A stretch of DNA of 64,000 nt from Helichrysum umbraculigerum (GCA_949592205.1 CATIUR010000004.1:5955001-6019000); one strand, 5' to 3'; positions 10,495 to 23,840 are shown, numbered from the stretch's first letter. Made by a program: numbers and translations. The notes: generated by a model from the letters alone, not told the origin.

Positions 10495-12415
10495 CATACA
10501 GAAGTAAACCTGCAAGAAGTAATGAGGGGTTAGCACGAAGCTAAGTGAATAGATCCCAAGCTATCAATCTAACTCAGCTTAACACATGCCTATAACCAAG
10601 CAATGCACAAGCAACATAGAATGATCGGTGGTCCTTGAGGTACCCTCATGCCGCGGATGGTTCCCCAAGTAACACTTAAAACCAACTGACGGCCAAATCA
10701 GAGGTTAAACCGATAGTTTGGTACTATTACTACACACGACGCAATTTCAGTGTCCAACACATGTACAAGGCACTTGCGAAGTCCTAGTAATAGTATCCAA
10801 ACCCAACACATTAGTTGACCCCCACCAAATCAAATAGTCCACAACTATCATAGCACAATGGACGCCAATAATCAATCAAGGTTTAGCCAACATGCCAATA
10901 TAATATTAATGCAATCATTGCAATAAACCAAGTTTACCCGTTGTAACCATGTTGTTACAACTAACTTAGACTGAAAGTCCAAGATCCACTCACCGACAAT
11001 CATAGTCGTCCACTCAGTAGTCTAATGTCACTGAGTCTTCTCCACATCTGAGAATACAATAACACAACACAAGTTAGTCATTTGGCACTTGTCTCAATAT
11101 TGATATAATATCATACTATTGTAATTACATCAAACAACTTATCACTAACTTGTATTAATTCAACGTTCATCATTTCAAGATTATGAATAATCTTATTAAC
11201 ATCAAAATTCCGTGATCATTAAGATCACATCATCATGTTAAGCTACTTTAATTATCATAAATCAACTTTACGACTATTATGTTCACCTAATCACCTTCAT
11301 CCATCATAATCATTGTTAACCAATATAATAAAACCATTAACAAGATTAATAACCTTCAACATCAATTATTCATCAAAACATCAATATTTGATCCTATGAA
11401 TACTTAACCAACTAATTTCACACCATCCTATTTAATAATCAATTAAGTGTTCTTATTAGAAAATCATACTACTTTCTCCATATAACCCATCAAACTCATC
11501 ATGATCATCATACTTCTCATAAACACTTAATCAATTCACAACTCCTAGCATAATCAATGTAATTCATCATCTTTAATCAACACTTATAAATCATACATCA
11601 TAATTCTAAACATAGAAGCTCCAATTCTTGAATTATCAACTAAACACATAAACTTTATTAGTGATCATATATCGTTTTCTTCATTTCAAGGTTAGGCTTA
11701 GATTTTAATCATCATTTAAACATCAACTAACAATTTTATCATCATTCCAAGCTTCTATTTCATGAACATCCTACCAATTAATCAGCTACTCAAAACCCCC
11801 AATTTCTAGGGTTATCTCAAATACGAAATTAACACATATAACACGATTAAGATGATGCTAGAATGATTATTACATGTTATTGAAGCTTAATTAACATCAA
11901 TTCACACTTTTGAAACCCTAAATTCGGATTTTTACTCAAGAACACCAAAACCGCAATTTCTAGGGTTTATAAAATCAAGAACACATGATCATACCTTGTT
12001 TGTGATGATTAAGGAAGCTTGAATTCTTGTTTAGAAGCTCCAATTGATGATTTCTTCATGTTTTTGATTAAGGTTTAGATGTGTGTGTGTGTATATGTAA
12101 ATCGTATGTATGTATATGTATATGTGGGAGGTAAAACCGACCCTCCCATATAATATACCATATAATGCTAATTTTCATCCCCCGTATTTATTATTGTCTG
12201 GAACTTAAAAACCATTTGCGGGGAAATACAATTTTATTTTACCGTCAACTAAATAAATTTAAAACAGTTAATAATTTACTATTCACAAAAGTCATATAAC
12301 TGTTTGACCTATTATTTTCGATTATCACAATACATTAATTATTTAAAACACAATTAAATAATTACATAAATAAAGAAATTACAATTTCAACTAGGCCCAA
12401 TTTGAGGATGTTACA
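10495..12415 (-). mobile_element. Partial LTR of a TGTAACA-family Ty3/gypsy-like element
   Basis: The minus strand starts TGTAACATCCTC at 12415. About 200 bases in it carries AGTTCCAGACAATAAT...ACGGGG, a block shared with the LTRs starting at 18946 and 19219. The left end is cut by LTR B at 10494, so the remainder lies beyond the left edge. It is AT-rich with CA/TC-rich tracts and has no ORF. Only an LTR is visible, so the superfamily is inferred from the relatives. Confidence 0.65.
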
Positions 12416-13039
12416 ACCGGTATATATCTGGAAAATATACAACCACCAAAAAACAGAATAACCCGTCCAAGATTTTACATTGGTACTTGACTTTAAATCT
12501 TTTGCATGTGCCCATGTTATCTTACCCTGTGATCAGTTAATGTGTCAAGACTCAAAAGGGAACCAAAACAAGAACCGGAACCATCAGACAAACCCGAGCC
12601 CAGCCAGGAGATACGGGTGTAGACGTCCATCTTAGCTCATACCAAAATCTGGACAACGGGCCCTTTGGCCTTTGTGTCCAATTCCAGTAGTATTTTATGT
12701 GTGCGCGCGTGAGCGCCAATTTTCTAGTAAAAATCACATCCTTGCCTTAAAAAAACCAACTCCAATTCAAAACAACGTAAAGAAGAAGAACAACAACAAT
12801 TAATAAAAGTAAAAAAAAAATAATAAATAATAATATTAATAGAAACAGTAAAGATGTCTACATTATCTTGGACATCGAAAAGGAAAGTTGCTGCAACTTC
12901 AATTCGAAAGTAAAATAGGTCCTGGAACGACCCGCAGAAGTAATTAAATTACTACTAATAAGAATCGGAAACGACATAAATAGTCAATTGGCACAAACTT
13001 ACGCATGCAGCAACTTCAGAAAAGGGCTGTCTAGTTAGC
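12416..13039. other. Intergenic stretch, no gene seen
   Basis: AT-rich sequence between the LTR and the tail of the PPR pseudogene. I see no ORF with codon structure, no tandem repeat and no clear transposon end. It may hold 3' flank of the PPR gene. Confidence 0.5.
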
Positions 13040-13206
13040 TATTTATAAATTGATCCGTTAAATTTAAAGTCAGAAAAGTTGCAACAAGTGGAGCAGTAGT
13101 TTTGTACTCCGTAGTATCTTCCGCTCATGTCGCAAAGAACACAAGCCAACTCACAAAAGTAATCATCCTCCAAATAGCATTGGGGAAGACGATTAATATC
13201 TACGAC

Positions 13207-13381
13207 CAGGGGCGGAGCTAGATTGGGGGGGCATGGGGGCAGTCGCCCCCCCTAAAAATCTAAAATTGTGGAAAAAAATAAAATTTTTAAGGTTATTAGT
13301 GAAAGTTTTGGAGTTTTGCCCCCCAAAATGATAAAAAAAAAAGAAATTTTTTTTTTTTGAAATATCCTAGCTCCGCCCCTG
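13207..13381. mobile_element. hAT-type MITE, 175 bp
   Basis: Perfect 15-bp terminal inverted repeats: CAGGGGCGGAGCTAG at the left and its complement CTAGCTCCGCCCCTG at the right. An exact 8-bp duplication TCTACGAC flanks it at 13199-13206 and 13382-13389. The 8-bp duplication fits hAT. It has no coding capacity and sits in the coding sequence of the PPR pseudogene. Confidence 0.93.
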
Positions 13382-13489
13382 TCTACGACAACATCTGGCA
13401 AGAAACCACCTTTTTTCATTTTAACAAAAATTATTTTTGCATCCTTGAATAGACCTTCCTGGTAAAAACCACGAATAATCAGAGTATAC

Positions 13490-16400
13490 TGTTAGAGTAT
13501 ACAATACAGATATAAACAAATTGTCACACAATTTACGGAAGCATAAATACGTATATATAATTAGTTAAGAATGAGATCATGTACATTTTAGCAGAGCTCC
13601 AATAAAACTATAATAATATAGTTTAGGGTTTAAAGCAAAACCCACTCCTACAAAAAAGCTATTAGGAACCCCTCATTAAAACCTGTTTTATAATTTAAAG
13701 GCTAGAACCGGTCTCTAAAAGGAAAAGACCGGTTATTTGTACCACAACCGGTCTCTAAAATTTTGAAGGAACCGGTTTTGTAAATAAACACATCTATCTG
13801 AATAGAGACCGGTTTATTTATAAGAAACATGTCTACGAACTTTCAAATATCCCCAAATTTTCTTGGCGGGACTTATTTTGGTGAATTATTTTGTATGGCC
13901 GCCAAAAACCACCGTCAATACCCTGTCTCACAATAAGTCATCCTCACAATTACTCACCTTCACAAACCCAAACCCTAGCCTCCTTAAACTCGCGAACTTC
14001 ATCACCTTTGCTCAGTACCACCGCCGACATCATCATCTCCATAGCTGCCTGAGTAAACTGCCGCCGCCACCATCCCCTTCATCCCCCACTTTGTGGTAAT
14101 ATTGTTTTCTAATATTAGCAATAAATTATTGTATTGTGAAATTGTGTTTAATGTATCTATACTGTTACATGAATCTAATATCTTGTATTAGGGTTAATTT
14201 TTTATGGTTAGCTTATATAATTTATTGCTCCGATGTTTATAAAGTTAGAGTTCTGTTTATAAAGCTTGTGTTAAAATTACATATATCTTAGGTAAACACA
14301 TATGAAATTGGTATATACTCCGTACATCTTTCAATAACTAGATTAGCGTCAAATATTACTAGTATATGACTTTGTATATATGGGATTAGTATGAGTTGCC
14401 AATTGTTGGGCAAACATTAGGTTGATTATTTGTGAGTTAATTACCGTTTTGTTATTTATGGCTTTTACATCCTTAGTTTGTTTATGTAGGTTAAGATTGC
14501 TTTTACATCCCTGTTTTGATTTTGTTTGTCATTTTTTCGTTTTTTGCAGATCATGAACAGTGATGGTTGTAAGCTTTTACGGAGTGATAATCTGTTTTCG
14601 TAGGAAGATGAAGATGAAGAAATATAGATGACGATAACCCTTCCTGCTTATTCTTATTACGGTTTACGTAGATTATACTTTTTGAGGTTTAGCTATTTTA
14701 ATTAATAGTACGTGTGATTGAATTTGAGTTCATACTAACCTTGCTTAGTGGTTGGGTATATATATATGTGTGTGTGTATGTGTGTGTGTGTATTCATAAT
14801 TCATATCACTTGCTTTTGCTTATACATGATGAATGTGCGATTTTGAAGGACTTGTGATATTCTTAACTTTTTAGGTGAAACGGCAAATCAACCACACGAG
14901 CTGTTGACTACTTTAGGTATGTACCATATGTTTGAACTTTTTATTTTCTCCGCACTATCTTTTGTTATGGTCTAATGTGTATGTTATTGCTTTCATAACT
15001 GAAATAGGATCGGTATAGCTATGTAAATGGAAAAAACTCCACTACATTGTTTGAATCTTAAAAAATTGGTTACACTTCTCTTCTACATGACATTAATGTT
15101 TGTGGGTAAGTTTTTCTTTTTTTAGCAGAGCAAGTCACCAATTCAGACCAAAGTTTGTCAACAAGTTTTAGCTAGAGTATAATCATATTTGGTCATGCAC
15201 TCATGCCTGTTCTTCAATTAGGATAAACTGATGTAATATAGTTTTTTGTCTACCAGTTTATTGTTACTCATCCTAGCATCTTAATGTTAATCCGCAGAAT
15301 TTAGTTTAGTTTATTTTGTGCCTTTTTTTTTCTTCTGTAAATTCGGTACAGGTCTTTAGTTTATACGCTGAATTATATATTTTGTAATGCTTTTTTGAAT
15401 TCATGATCATTGCTCTGTGTATTCTACACTGTTTGTGTTTGGTTATATTGGGTCAAAGTAATTTGTTGCGATTTGCTTTAACAATAAATAACTTTTCCTT
15501 TTATTGTTGCAGGCAAGAACCTAGACTTGCATCACTTGTTTGTGGAAGTCACTTCTCGTGGTTGGCATTAGGAAGATTGTCATTTGTTTCCCATCGATTC
15601 TTGCAAATGGATGATCTGTATGTGGTAACTACATTGCAGGAAGAAAACGTCAAAGCGAAATGAATACATCAGGGACTACTAAGTGTGATTTTTGACGTGA
15701 GTCTTTTATGTTTTATGGACCTTGTCGTTTTCATAGGGAGTACAAATAACATTATTCGCTAGCTTGTAATCTTTTTGCTTGAATCGACTTCTAACAATTG
15801 TTACAAGTCAGCATCATTTATACTTTATAGAAGTTTCAGTCCAATATCTATGTTCTTAGATCAGTGCATGTATGCAAGTGGTTAGTGAATGAAGCTTGAT
15901 TTCCAGGGCTGTGGTTTAAGCCAGTACTATTATATAATCTTGCAATACTGATAGAATATATAATCTGGTAACCACGTTTTTTTTTTTTTTTTTTTATAAA
16001 AATAATATAGAAACCGGTTTTTGTGAAGAAAACAGGTCTCTTTTGTCGGGGAAAAGGAACCTGTTTGAAACCGGTCTATGGCTTTAAGATCTCCCCTTTT
16101 AGTAAACGGTTCTAGAACCGTTCTCTTAAGCCTGCAAAACAGGTCTCTAACCCTGTTTTATGTAGTAGTGACCCCTCTACGATCGCACACACGACAGCAG
16201 CTCGAATACGTATGCTAGTACCCGTTCACTACGCCCACAACCCTTGTGTGTTGCCTTGGTCGAACCACGAAACCGAATCAAACCCCTAGGGTTTTCGGTT
16301 TGGCCGAATTTTAGAGAGGAGGAAAAGAGAATTGAATGTGTAATTGTTAGGTTATTAGCCTCTCTATTTATAGGATATAGGTAGCTTGAAAAATAAGCTA

Positions 16401-16612
16401 AGGGTTTAATTTACATTCTAGTCTCTCTCTTTTAATTAAATGTACAATTAACACCGTAACTAACGTTTAATTATTTATTTGTGAACGTATTAATTAATAT
16501 ATCTCACATATATATCAATTATTTATATTGAGCATAAGTGTCGATACGTGTGACCCCGTAGTCTTAAACATATTCCAGACATGCGTTTATTTTACGTGGT
16601 CATATCCCAACA
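13490..16612 (-). mobile_element. Copia-type solo LTR in the PPR gene, itself split by a CACTA element
   Basis: Termini TGTTAGAG...CCCAACA, read on the minus strand as TGTTGGGATATG...CTCTAACA, a Copia-like pattern. An exact TATAC duplication lies on both sides (13485-13489 and 16613-16617). Removing the nested CACTA element and its 3-bp duplication leaves about 590 bp, a plausible Copia LTR length. There is no interior, so recombination between two LTRs has removed it. Confidence 0.88.
13643..16170. mobile_element. Non-autonomous CACTA element with exon-like cargo
   Basis: Ends are CACTCCTACAAAA at the left and TTTATGTAGTAGTG (complement CACTACTACATAAA) at the right, with a 3-bp duplication ACC at 13640-13642 and 16171-16173. 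Both subterminal regions carry repeated ACCGGTCTCTAAA-type words in both orientations, the usual transposase-binding architecture of CACTA elements. No transposase is encoded. The interior contains intron-like AT-rich sequence and exon-like pieces: 13863-14096, open, with Pro/His-rich low complexity; and about 15513-15663 after a TTGTTGCAG acceptor-like site. These may be captured host fragments. I could not identify the donor. Confidence 0.87.
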
Positions 16613-18078
16613 TATACGTCACAACATCAGGTTGCAAACCTTTAACAGTTAGCTCATGGAAAAGACGCCTTGCAGCATCAAACTTTCCGCAACTGGTTGC
16701 ACCAAATATTAGGATGTTGTACACTTCAATCTTTGAATTTAGCTTATGTCCATCCATGAAACAGAACAATTCGAGTGCATTTTCATACGAGTTGCCGTGC
16801 ATATATAAATGATATAAATAACTGCCCTTGCAGTCTTGATATCCTGATTTTGATCGATAATGATGATGGTTAGTCCTAGTGATTAGCCCTACCAAAAGGT
16901 AGTGAGTCACCTTATCAAGGAGTTCTTTAGGTATCATACGACACATCAAGATGGCCTGGTCTTCCTTCAAATCTTTTAAATACCCATCTATTAACTTGTT
17001 GAACGTACGGATATCAGGTTCCACGCCTATGTTTATCATCGTACCAAATAAGTTAAATGCTATACTCATTTGACGTCGAGAACAGTAACCATCAATAAGT
17101 GAATTGTATGTCACTACGTCAGGATGATACTCATCTCTTTCGCGCATCATGAGGACAACAGTCTCCGCCTCATTCAACTTACTTTGTTTGCATAGGGCGT
17201 CCACTATTGTATCAAACGTTCTCATATCTAAGGAGATATTTCCATCCCTCATTTGTTTTAGCATCATACACACCTCATCCCAACGACCCAACTTAGAAAG
17301 GGCATAAATCAAGGAGTTGTACGTATCCACATCAGGTCGGATACCTTTAAGAGAAACCATTTCTTTGAAGAGCTTGTAAGCGTCATCTATCATTACCACT
17401 GTGTCGTGGCAGAGACTATCAATGATGGTATTATACGAAACCACATCGGGTTTATAAATTATAACAAGCACCTCTCCCATCCATTAGTCTAAGCAAAGCA
17501 ATGGCAGTAAAGTTATTGCCGACCTTACAAAGCCCTTTAATCATGGTGTTGTAGGTGACAATATCAGGCTCGCAAAGTAATAGATCATCGTTGTTGTTAA
17601 AGAGCTTTTTAAACAATCTTTCGGCCTCATGACTCTTATGTTCACCGATAAAACCATCTAAGATTGTATTGTAGGTGGAGACATCAGGGAGTACAATACC
17701 ATGTTTAAAGCAACAACCTAAGATAGTAAAAGTATGTTTGGTCCGTTGCAATTGACAATAACAATTTATTGCAATATTGGCAGAGTAGTTAGTAAGAGGA
17801 ATACCAATGGCACACATCTGTTTGAATATATCAAGTGAAAAGGAATAATGTTTTATTTGGGTAGCAACATAATCTAACAAGAGACTAAACTTATCAACAC
17901 ATGGCAGAGGCTGTGTTTGTATCATTCGATCAAACACGTTGGAAACTTCATCAATCGAACACGAATTCGAGTGAAACTGGAAACATGATAAAGATCTCGG
18001 AACAAGTAAACGATTGGGATTACTAAAAGTACCCTTTTGAATTACTTTTATAAAACCATTCATTCTGCAATTCGCCAT

Positions 18079-18945
18079 CTCCAACCGACAAACGGAGACC
18101 CCTTCTCCTACTTAACTTATTCTGGTTAGTTTCGTGTTACTTTGGAGTTTCAAGTCAAGACGGGTTATGTACTTTCGCCGTCTCAAGACTCTCAAAACAT
18201 GTGTAGGTAAGCCTAGACTTTAGTTCTGACCCCTTCGGCCCTTCATATTAAGATATCGATATTTTGACCCTCATATTAAGATAATCTACGTTTTTACCCC
18301 CCTGAGTTTTCTTTTTTGTATCTTTTTAGTCCCTTGCTTGAAATTCCAACTTTTCGTTATGATATTCTTTTCTGTTTTCCCTTTAATTTCCATCATAAAT
18401 TTCCGACTTTCCATCATGATATCCTTTTCGACTGCTTTGTAACTCTTGCTAGTAGCTTTTTAATGCAAATATTTGTGTTCAAAAGCTCAAGGGACTACAA
18501 TGACTATAAGTTTGTGGTAATTTATATCATACCGTAGAAGTTGTTAACGATAAACTGAATTGGGTTGTTTTACATTTCTAACCTAAAGTTATAAGTACGT
18601 ATTAGATGACATCTAATTCAATGAACCACGGTAGGTTAAATCGACTCGTTAACTCATGATGACTTCTAATATCAACTTAATAAGTGCATAGATATATTGT
18701 ATGTGGCAATAGACAGAGCAACTCACATGTAAGACTGCTAGAGCCTTCACCAATCTTGATTATGCATATAATCTCATAGACTGGTAAGCATTATTTTAAT
18801 TATGGTCACAAACACATTAATTCAACGGGTTGATAATGCATCATATATATATAACACAATAATTAAAAGAAATAAACATATGTAAAAATGCTTTCACATA
18901 AATTTACTAATAAACTTTTATTCATACTCAAAAAATTTATATAGG
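18079..18945. other. Upstream flank of the PPR gene, no gene seen
   Basis: AT-rich intergenic DNA that should hold the original promoter and 5' leader of the minus-strand PPR pseudogene. A short local direct repeat (CATATTAAGATA twice near 18245-18285) is visible. No supported ORF or transposon end. Confidence 0.5.
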
Positions 18946-20020
18946 TGTAACACTCCAAATTTTGAGGTATTATTTTAGTGCGCGAGAGTATAATTATTTT
19001 AAAGTGTTATTATTTTAAGTTATATAAAATGATAGAATACGTGAATAGTTTCTTAGTTCCAGACAATAGGGTTTAAAGAGATTAAATTAATTAGATATAT
19101 GTATAGATACGTATCCAGTTTTATATCTATCCCGATTCAATTCCAAATAATTCCAGAATTAGGTTCGTGAAGAACCCAAAACGCAGGGGTATTTCAAGAT
19201 CAAAAATTCAACCTCTAATGTAACACCCCAAATTTCAAAAATAATATTGTGAATAAAGTAATAGTAGTTGTTTTAAAGTATTATTACTCAAGGTGAAGTA
19301 AAATAGTAATAATTGTATGTCGGTTTTAAAGTTCCAGACAATGATAATCACGGGGAATAAATTAACACATATATATCTATTACTACACACATATGCACGT
19401 ATCATTTTTAAAAAAACCTCAGGAAGTTTCAGAAATAGAGAGATCGCGAGAAAGAAGTCCAGGAACCAAAACCCTAAACTAAAATCACTTCCAAAACATG
19501 AAATCAAAGCTAAAGAACTCGAATTCATCAAGGATTAATCATCTCTAACCTAAGGTAATCATGATTCTTGCTTAATTTTGAATTGAAACTTAGGGTTTCA
19601 TGGGATTTTAATAGGTTTGAATGATTAATGATTTCTAGGTTGAAATTAGAATGTATTGTGATGAATTAAGGTTGTATGAACGTATATATGATGATGAGTA
19701 ACATGAATTTGATTAAAAAGAGGATTAATTGAATTGTAAGATTAGTAATCAAATGGGTTTTGTATAAAGAGTGATGAATGGGTGTTAATACACCTTAATT
19801 AGTGTTTAAAAAGGGTTATTGAAGTATGATTTTGAGAATTGAAATATTGAATCAAGAGATTAAGCAATTTGATTAGTTATTATTATAAGGATGATTATGA
19901 TTAAGTTGACAAAATGATTATGATGATCATTAGTAATAATTGAAATAGAATACAAGTAATGAAATAATGAATTAATGATTTATGTGGTGATGTTATAACT
20001 TTGGAGTGGCTTATGATAAA

Positions 20021-20896
20021 TCTTGAATTATGATAAGAAATAATCATTGAAATAGTATTCAAATAATGAAATAAAAAGATTTAGGTGTAATATGATCAAT
20101 CCAAAAAGAGTGATGGATTGATAATGTTAATGTATTGATTATGATGATTATTAGTTGTTAAATGTGTTATTGTATCGGTAGGTTATATGCTAAGTGATCA
20201 AGAACGGTGGATTTGCTCTTCGAATGTGAAATCATACAATTGCCTATAAAAGTGAAGGTGCTTGGTTCGGTTGAACCAATTGGATGAATTATGATTACAA
20301 AGAAATAGCGTGGATTGGAGCTTGCAATGTGGTTATACAAGCTTCTCTTCCTTTTGAATTGTCGTTATGAATTATCACTTGTGTAAATCGCCCAAAAAGA
20401 CACCTTTGAAATAATGTCGATGGATTAAAGTGTCAATTGTTTAAGAGTGTATCTTTGATCTTGAATTATGATAAGAAATAATCATTGAAATAGTATTCAA
20501 ATAATGAAATAAAAAGATTTAGGTGTAATATGATCAATCCAAAAAGAGTGATGGATTGATAATGTTAATGTATTGATTATGATGATTATTAGTTGTTAAA
20601 TGTGTTATTGTATCGGTAGGTTATATGCTAAGTGATCAAGAACGGTGGATTTGCTCTTCGAATGTGAAATCATACAATTGCCTATAAAAGTGAAGGTGTT
20701 TGGTTCGGTTGAACCAATTGGATGAATTATGATTACAAAGAAATAGCGTGGATTGGAGCTTGCAATGTGGTTATACAAGCTTCTCTTCCTTTTGAATTGT
20801 CGTTATGAATTATCACTTGTGTAAATCGCCCAAAAAGACACCTTTGAAATAATGTCGATTGATTAAAGTGTCAATTGTTTAAGAGTGTATCTTTGA
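20021..20896. repeat. 438-bp near-perfect tandem duplication inside the nested LTR
   Basis: Bases 20021-20458 recur as 20459-20896 with only a few substitutions by eye (for example GGTGCTTGG against GGTGTTTGG, and GTCGATGG against GTCGATTG). The high identity implies the duplication is recent relative to the divergence between LTR copies. Confidence 0.92.
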
Positions 20897-21495
20897 CTTG
20901 AGAAAGTCAAATGGAATATGATGGTGTCAAATTGGGTAATGGGTATAATGTATAGTACTAGATGTTGAAATATGTGGATATTGATCATAGTTCTGGAGTA
21001 ATTATGATCAACGTGTCAAATGTTGTACTTTGGTTCAAATTAATGATCATGAGTTTAGAAATATGGTAGGTTGATGAAATGAAGTGAATTCAAGTGTCAA
21101 ATGATTTAAATGGGTTAAAATTGATGAAAGTGTCCAAATGGACACCAAACGGGTCAAATGAATCAAAATGGGTTAGAGTGGGTATATTATGTTGATGAAT
21201 ACGCTCACACGTGTCAAATGTATCATAGAATATGTGGAAAAAATGTGGAAACCTGAAACCAAGTCATTTAAAATATGACGTGTCCACTAAAATGGTCCAA
21301 AATAGCCATAAAGTGGTTACAAGTTCGTTTTCTCGATAAAAGCGTATTTTGAAAAGTATAAAAAGGAAAAGTTTCATTTTGGCATATTGGAGGTGCCTGC
21401 AAAATTTGGTGGTCTAACTCTTAACAAGTTAAAAGTTATGCGCGTTTGAATTTCGTATTTGTGTCAAAGTTATGCAAACCTGGGTTGTGCATGAA

Positions 21496-21642
21496 CTACC
21501 CTGCGGGTAGTCTATGTACCCGGCGGGTACTAGTGTGGATTTTTGACCATAAAAGGGGTTTAAACCGAGTACCCGGTGCGTACCCGAGTACCCGGCTGCT
21601 ATTGTCAATACCCGATGGGTACTCCGCCTACCCGACGGGTAC
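21496..21642. repeat. Array of palindromes GTACCCGGCGGGTAC in the nested LTR
   Basis: Six copies or variants: CTACCCTGCGGGTAG, GTACCCGGCGGGTAC, GTACCCGGTGCGTAC, a broken GTACCCGGCTGCT, ATACCCGATGGGTAC and CTACCCGACGGGTAC. The outermost bases change in pairs in two of them (CTACCC with GGGTAG; GTACCC with GGGTAC). The array directly follows the segment GTTAAAAGTTATGCGCGTTTGAA. Confidence 0.88.
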
Positions 21643-23840
21643 CTGGCCCTTTTCAGTGTTTTTGGTTTTTCAGTGCAAAATCTGAAAATGCATAAGTGTT
21701 TAGTTGACTTTAGAGACCTCTTTTATTTCACAGTTTTCAGCAAGTTTTGTTTAAAGTTTAAGTTTAATTGTGTAAGTGATGTATGTATCTAATGTGCATA
21801 CAATTGAGTTATGGGACATTGTTTATGTGAATAAAAAAAAAAAAATTCGGGCGTTTCATCTAATCTTTAAATTAAGCTTCAAGAATTTCAATTCATTATC
21901 TCATTCATCATCCTCAACCAATTGTAAGTTGATTCTTCCATGTTTTGACCTAGAATTTGGGTTCTTGATGGGTTTCATAAAATTGGTGAAAGTAATCCGA
22001 AATTAGGGTTTGAAGTTGATAGTATTGTTGTTTATTAGTGTTTTTATGATAATTGGTAATCATATTATAAGATGAAAGTACTGAAATCACTTGTGTTCTT
22101 GGATGATTTCATAGGTTTAGCTAAATTTTGTGAATTGATGTTAATTAACTTAAAAGTGAAATTAGTTATGTTAATAGAGTATGATTATGATGATGGAACA
22201 AGAATTGAAGTAGAAATTGAATAATTAGATAATTGAGATGTTATGATTATAAAAGGTGATTTTGGTATAGTTAGTTAAAGAATCAAATTAAAGTGGGGAA
22301 GAGTTGAATATGGTTATGAGTTAGTCTGATGATGATTAGAAGATCATGATGATTGTTAGTGTCTAAATGTGTTGTTATGTATGATTTGTTTAGGTGTTAA
22401 AGACATGGAAAGCTTTCGTTGATCACTTGATGTGAAATCGTCTAAAATATCGAGATGAGTGATATGGGGTTAAATGGGTAATGGTTGTATATGTACCAGA
22501 TTGCTTCCGAGCAAGAGGTTTGCACAATCAAGTGGATTATACTTGTATCTTATGATTGTTTCGGTTGTATGTGTTTCCGGATTGCTTCCGAGCAAGAGGA
22601 TCATTCAATCGTGTGGTGTATCACTTGTTTCTTATACTTGTTTCATACGTGTGTATCTAGTGTTTGTATCATTTGTGGAAGTTTGTTGTTGACCATTGTT
22701 GTTGATTGTTGATTAGTTGCTGAATAATGTGGATTATGTGAAATGAGCATATGTAGAGATTTAAGTGTTGATCAGAGCACTAACTGCGGTTAGCATAGTG
22801 TTGTTTACGAATACGTGTTTGCACGTTATGTTGATCTTAGTATGCATATCGACGTGATATGGTGCCAAGTGTACTTGTTTCTATTGGCCGCGGATCCGCA
22901 TAGTGTTCAGAATAATCTCTACGGTGCTCAGTAGTTATGTGTTTAAGCAGATATGTGGTTGATATGATAAGTGTTATTTCAGTGTTAATTATGTGGATTA
23001 TTCATTTAATTGCATATATGCTCACTAAGCGATGTGATTACCCCTTTCAATTGTTTTATGTTGTAGGTGAATGATTCGGTTGAACCAATTGGATAAAATG
23101 TGGTTTCAAGAAGGTTGCGTGGATATGGAGTTTGCTTTATGGTTAGATAAGCTCCATTTCTTTTGAATTATCGTTGTGATTATTGCTTGAGTAATTCGCC
23201 AAACAAAGTGTTTTTCAAGTAAATATGTGAGTCAATATGTAGTATATGAAGTTTATGGTTTTGTTATATTTGACTTTGAAAGTCAAACAGTGATGTAAAG
23301 TCTTGTGTATGTGTTTTTGGAAGGGTATGAAGTATATGAATGTGGTTTGTCTTGTTTTGGTTAAAAATTGATGAAATATGTTAAAGTGTCAAATTTAATT
23401 GGTTGGTTGAAATGGGAGTTGACATTTAGTCAAGTACATTGAAATAGTCAAACATGTTTGGAATTGGGTAGTGATTTGGTTGAAATATGGTCGATTTTGT
23501 AGACGGGTCAAAATGGGGTAAAATGAGCATGAAATGAGTCGTAGAGGTAAAATGGGTTATAATCCGTGTATGTGGGTTTTGTCAATGGTGTTAGACTTGT
23601 TTTGACATATTAATAAAGTGTGTAAAAATTCAGAGTCTAAGTGTATGTGATTTGTGAATTTGGTTGACACCAATAAGTGGTCAAAATGATTATAAATTGG
23701 TCATATGTCCGTTTTCTCGTTAAACGTGTATTTTGAAAAAGTGTAAAAAGGGAAAATTTTATTTTGGCATAGTGGAGGTGCCTGTAAATTTTGAGAGTCA
23801 AATGATTTCCGAGTTAAAAGTTATGCGTATTTGAATGTGG

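Larger units (their letters stand above)
13040..18078 (-). pseudogene. P-class PPR protein gene, broken by a frameshift and nested insertions
   Basis: The likely ATG is at 18078 (MANCRMNGF). Repeats of about 35 residues follow with the PPR pattern, for example PDIVTYNTMIKGLCKVG, PDVDTYNSLIYALSKLG and PDVVTYNSLIDGYCSRR. Such proteins bind organellar RNA, often as fertility-restorer-like factors in mitochondria, and the basic Ser-rich N-terminus could be a targeting peptide. A short insertion near 17460-17480 shifts the frame between MDGRG and KPDVVSYN, and repeats around 16830-16930 are degenerate. At 16612 a Copia solo LTR interrupts the motif DVVTY. The frame resumes to its left at 13484 with TLIIRGFYQEGLFKDAK, so the two halves are one gene. 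A hAT MITE cuts it again at 13207-13381 after FLPDVVV. The end near 13040 is approximate. Confidence 0.88.
19219..21858 (+). mobile_element. Nested solo LTR, TGTAACA family, 2640 bp
   Basis: Termini TGTAACACCCC and GGGCGTTTCA with an exact 5-bp duplication TCTAA at 19214-19218 and 21859-21863. No PBS, gag or pol accompanies it, so it is a solo LTR. It shares the AGTTCCAGACAAT block, a GGTTCGGTTGAACC segment and a GGCATATTGGAGGTGCCTG segment with the surrounding outer LTR. It contains a 438-bp tandem duplication (20021-20896) and a palindromic array (21496-21642). Confidence 0.88.

Noticed and set aside
20021..21642. Possible CRISPR-like or satellite array
   Set aside because: There are only two copies of a 438-bp unit, and separate palindromes with irregular spacers. 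It is a plant LTR, with no cas genes and no regular spacers.
22474..22712. Two overlapping Cys-rich frames with a repeated ATTGCTTCCGAGCAAGAGG segment
   Set aside because: They lie inside the outer LTR. The repetition is another short repeat (two copies) and no signal peptide or conserved cysteine spacing is seen in any relative here.
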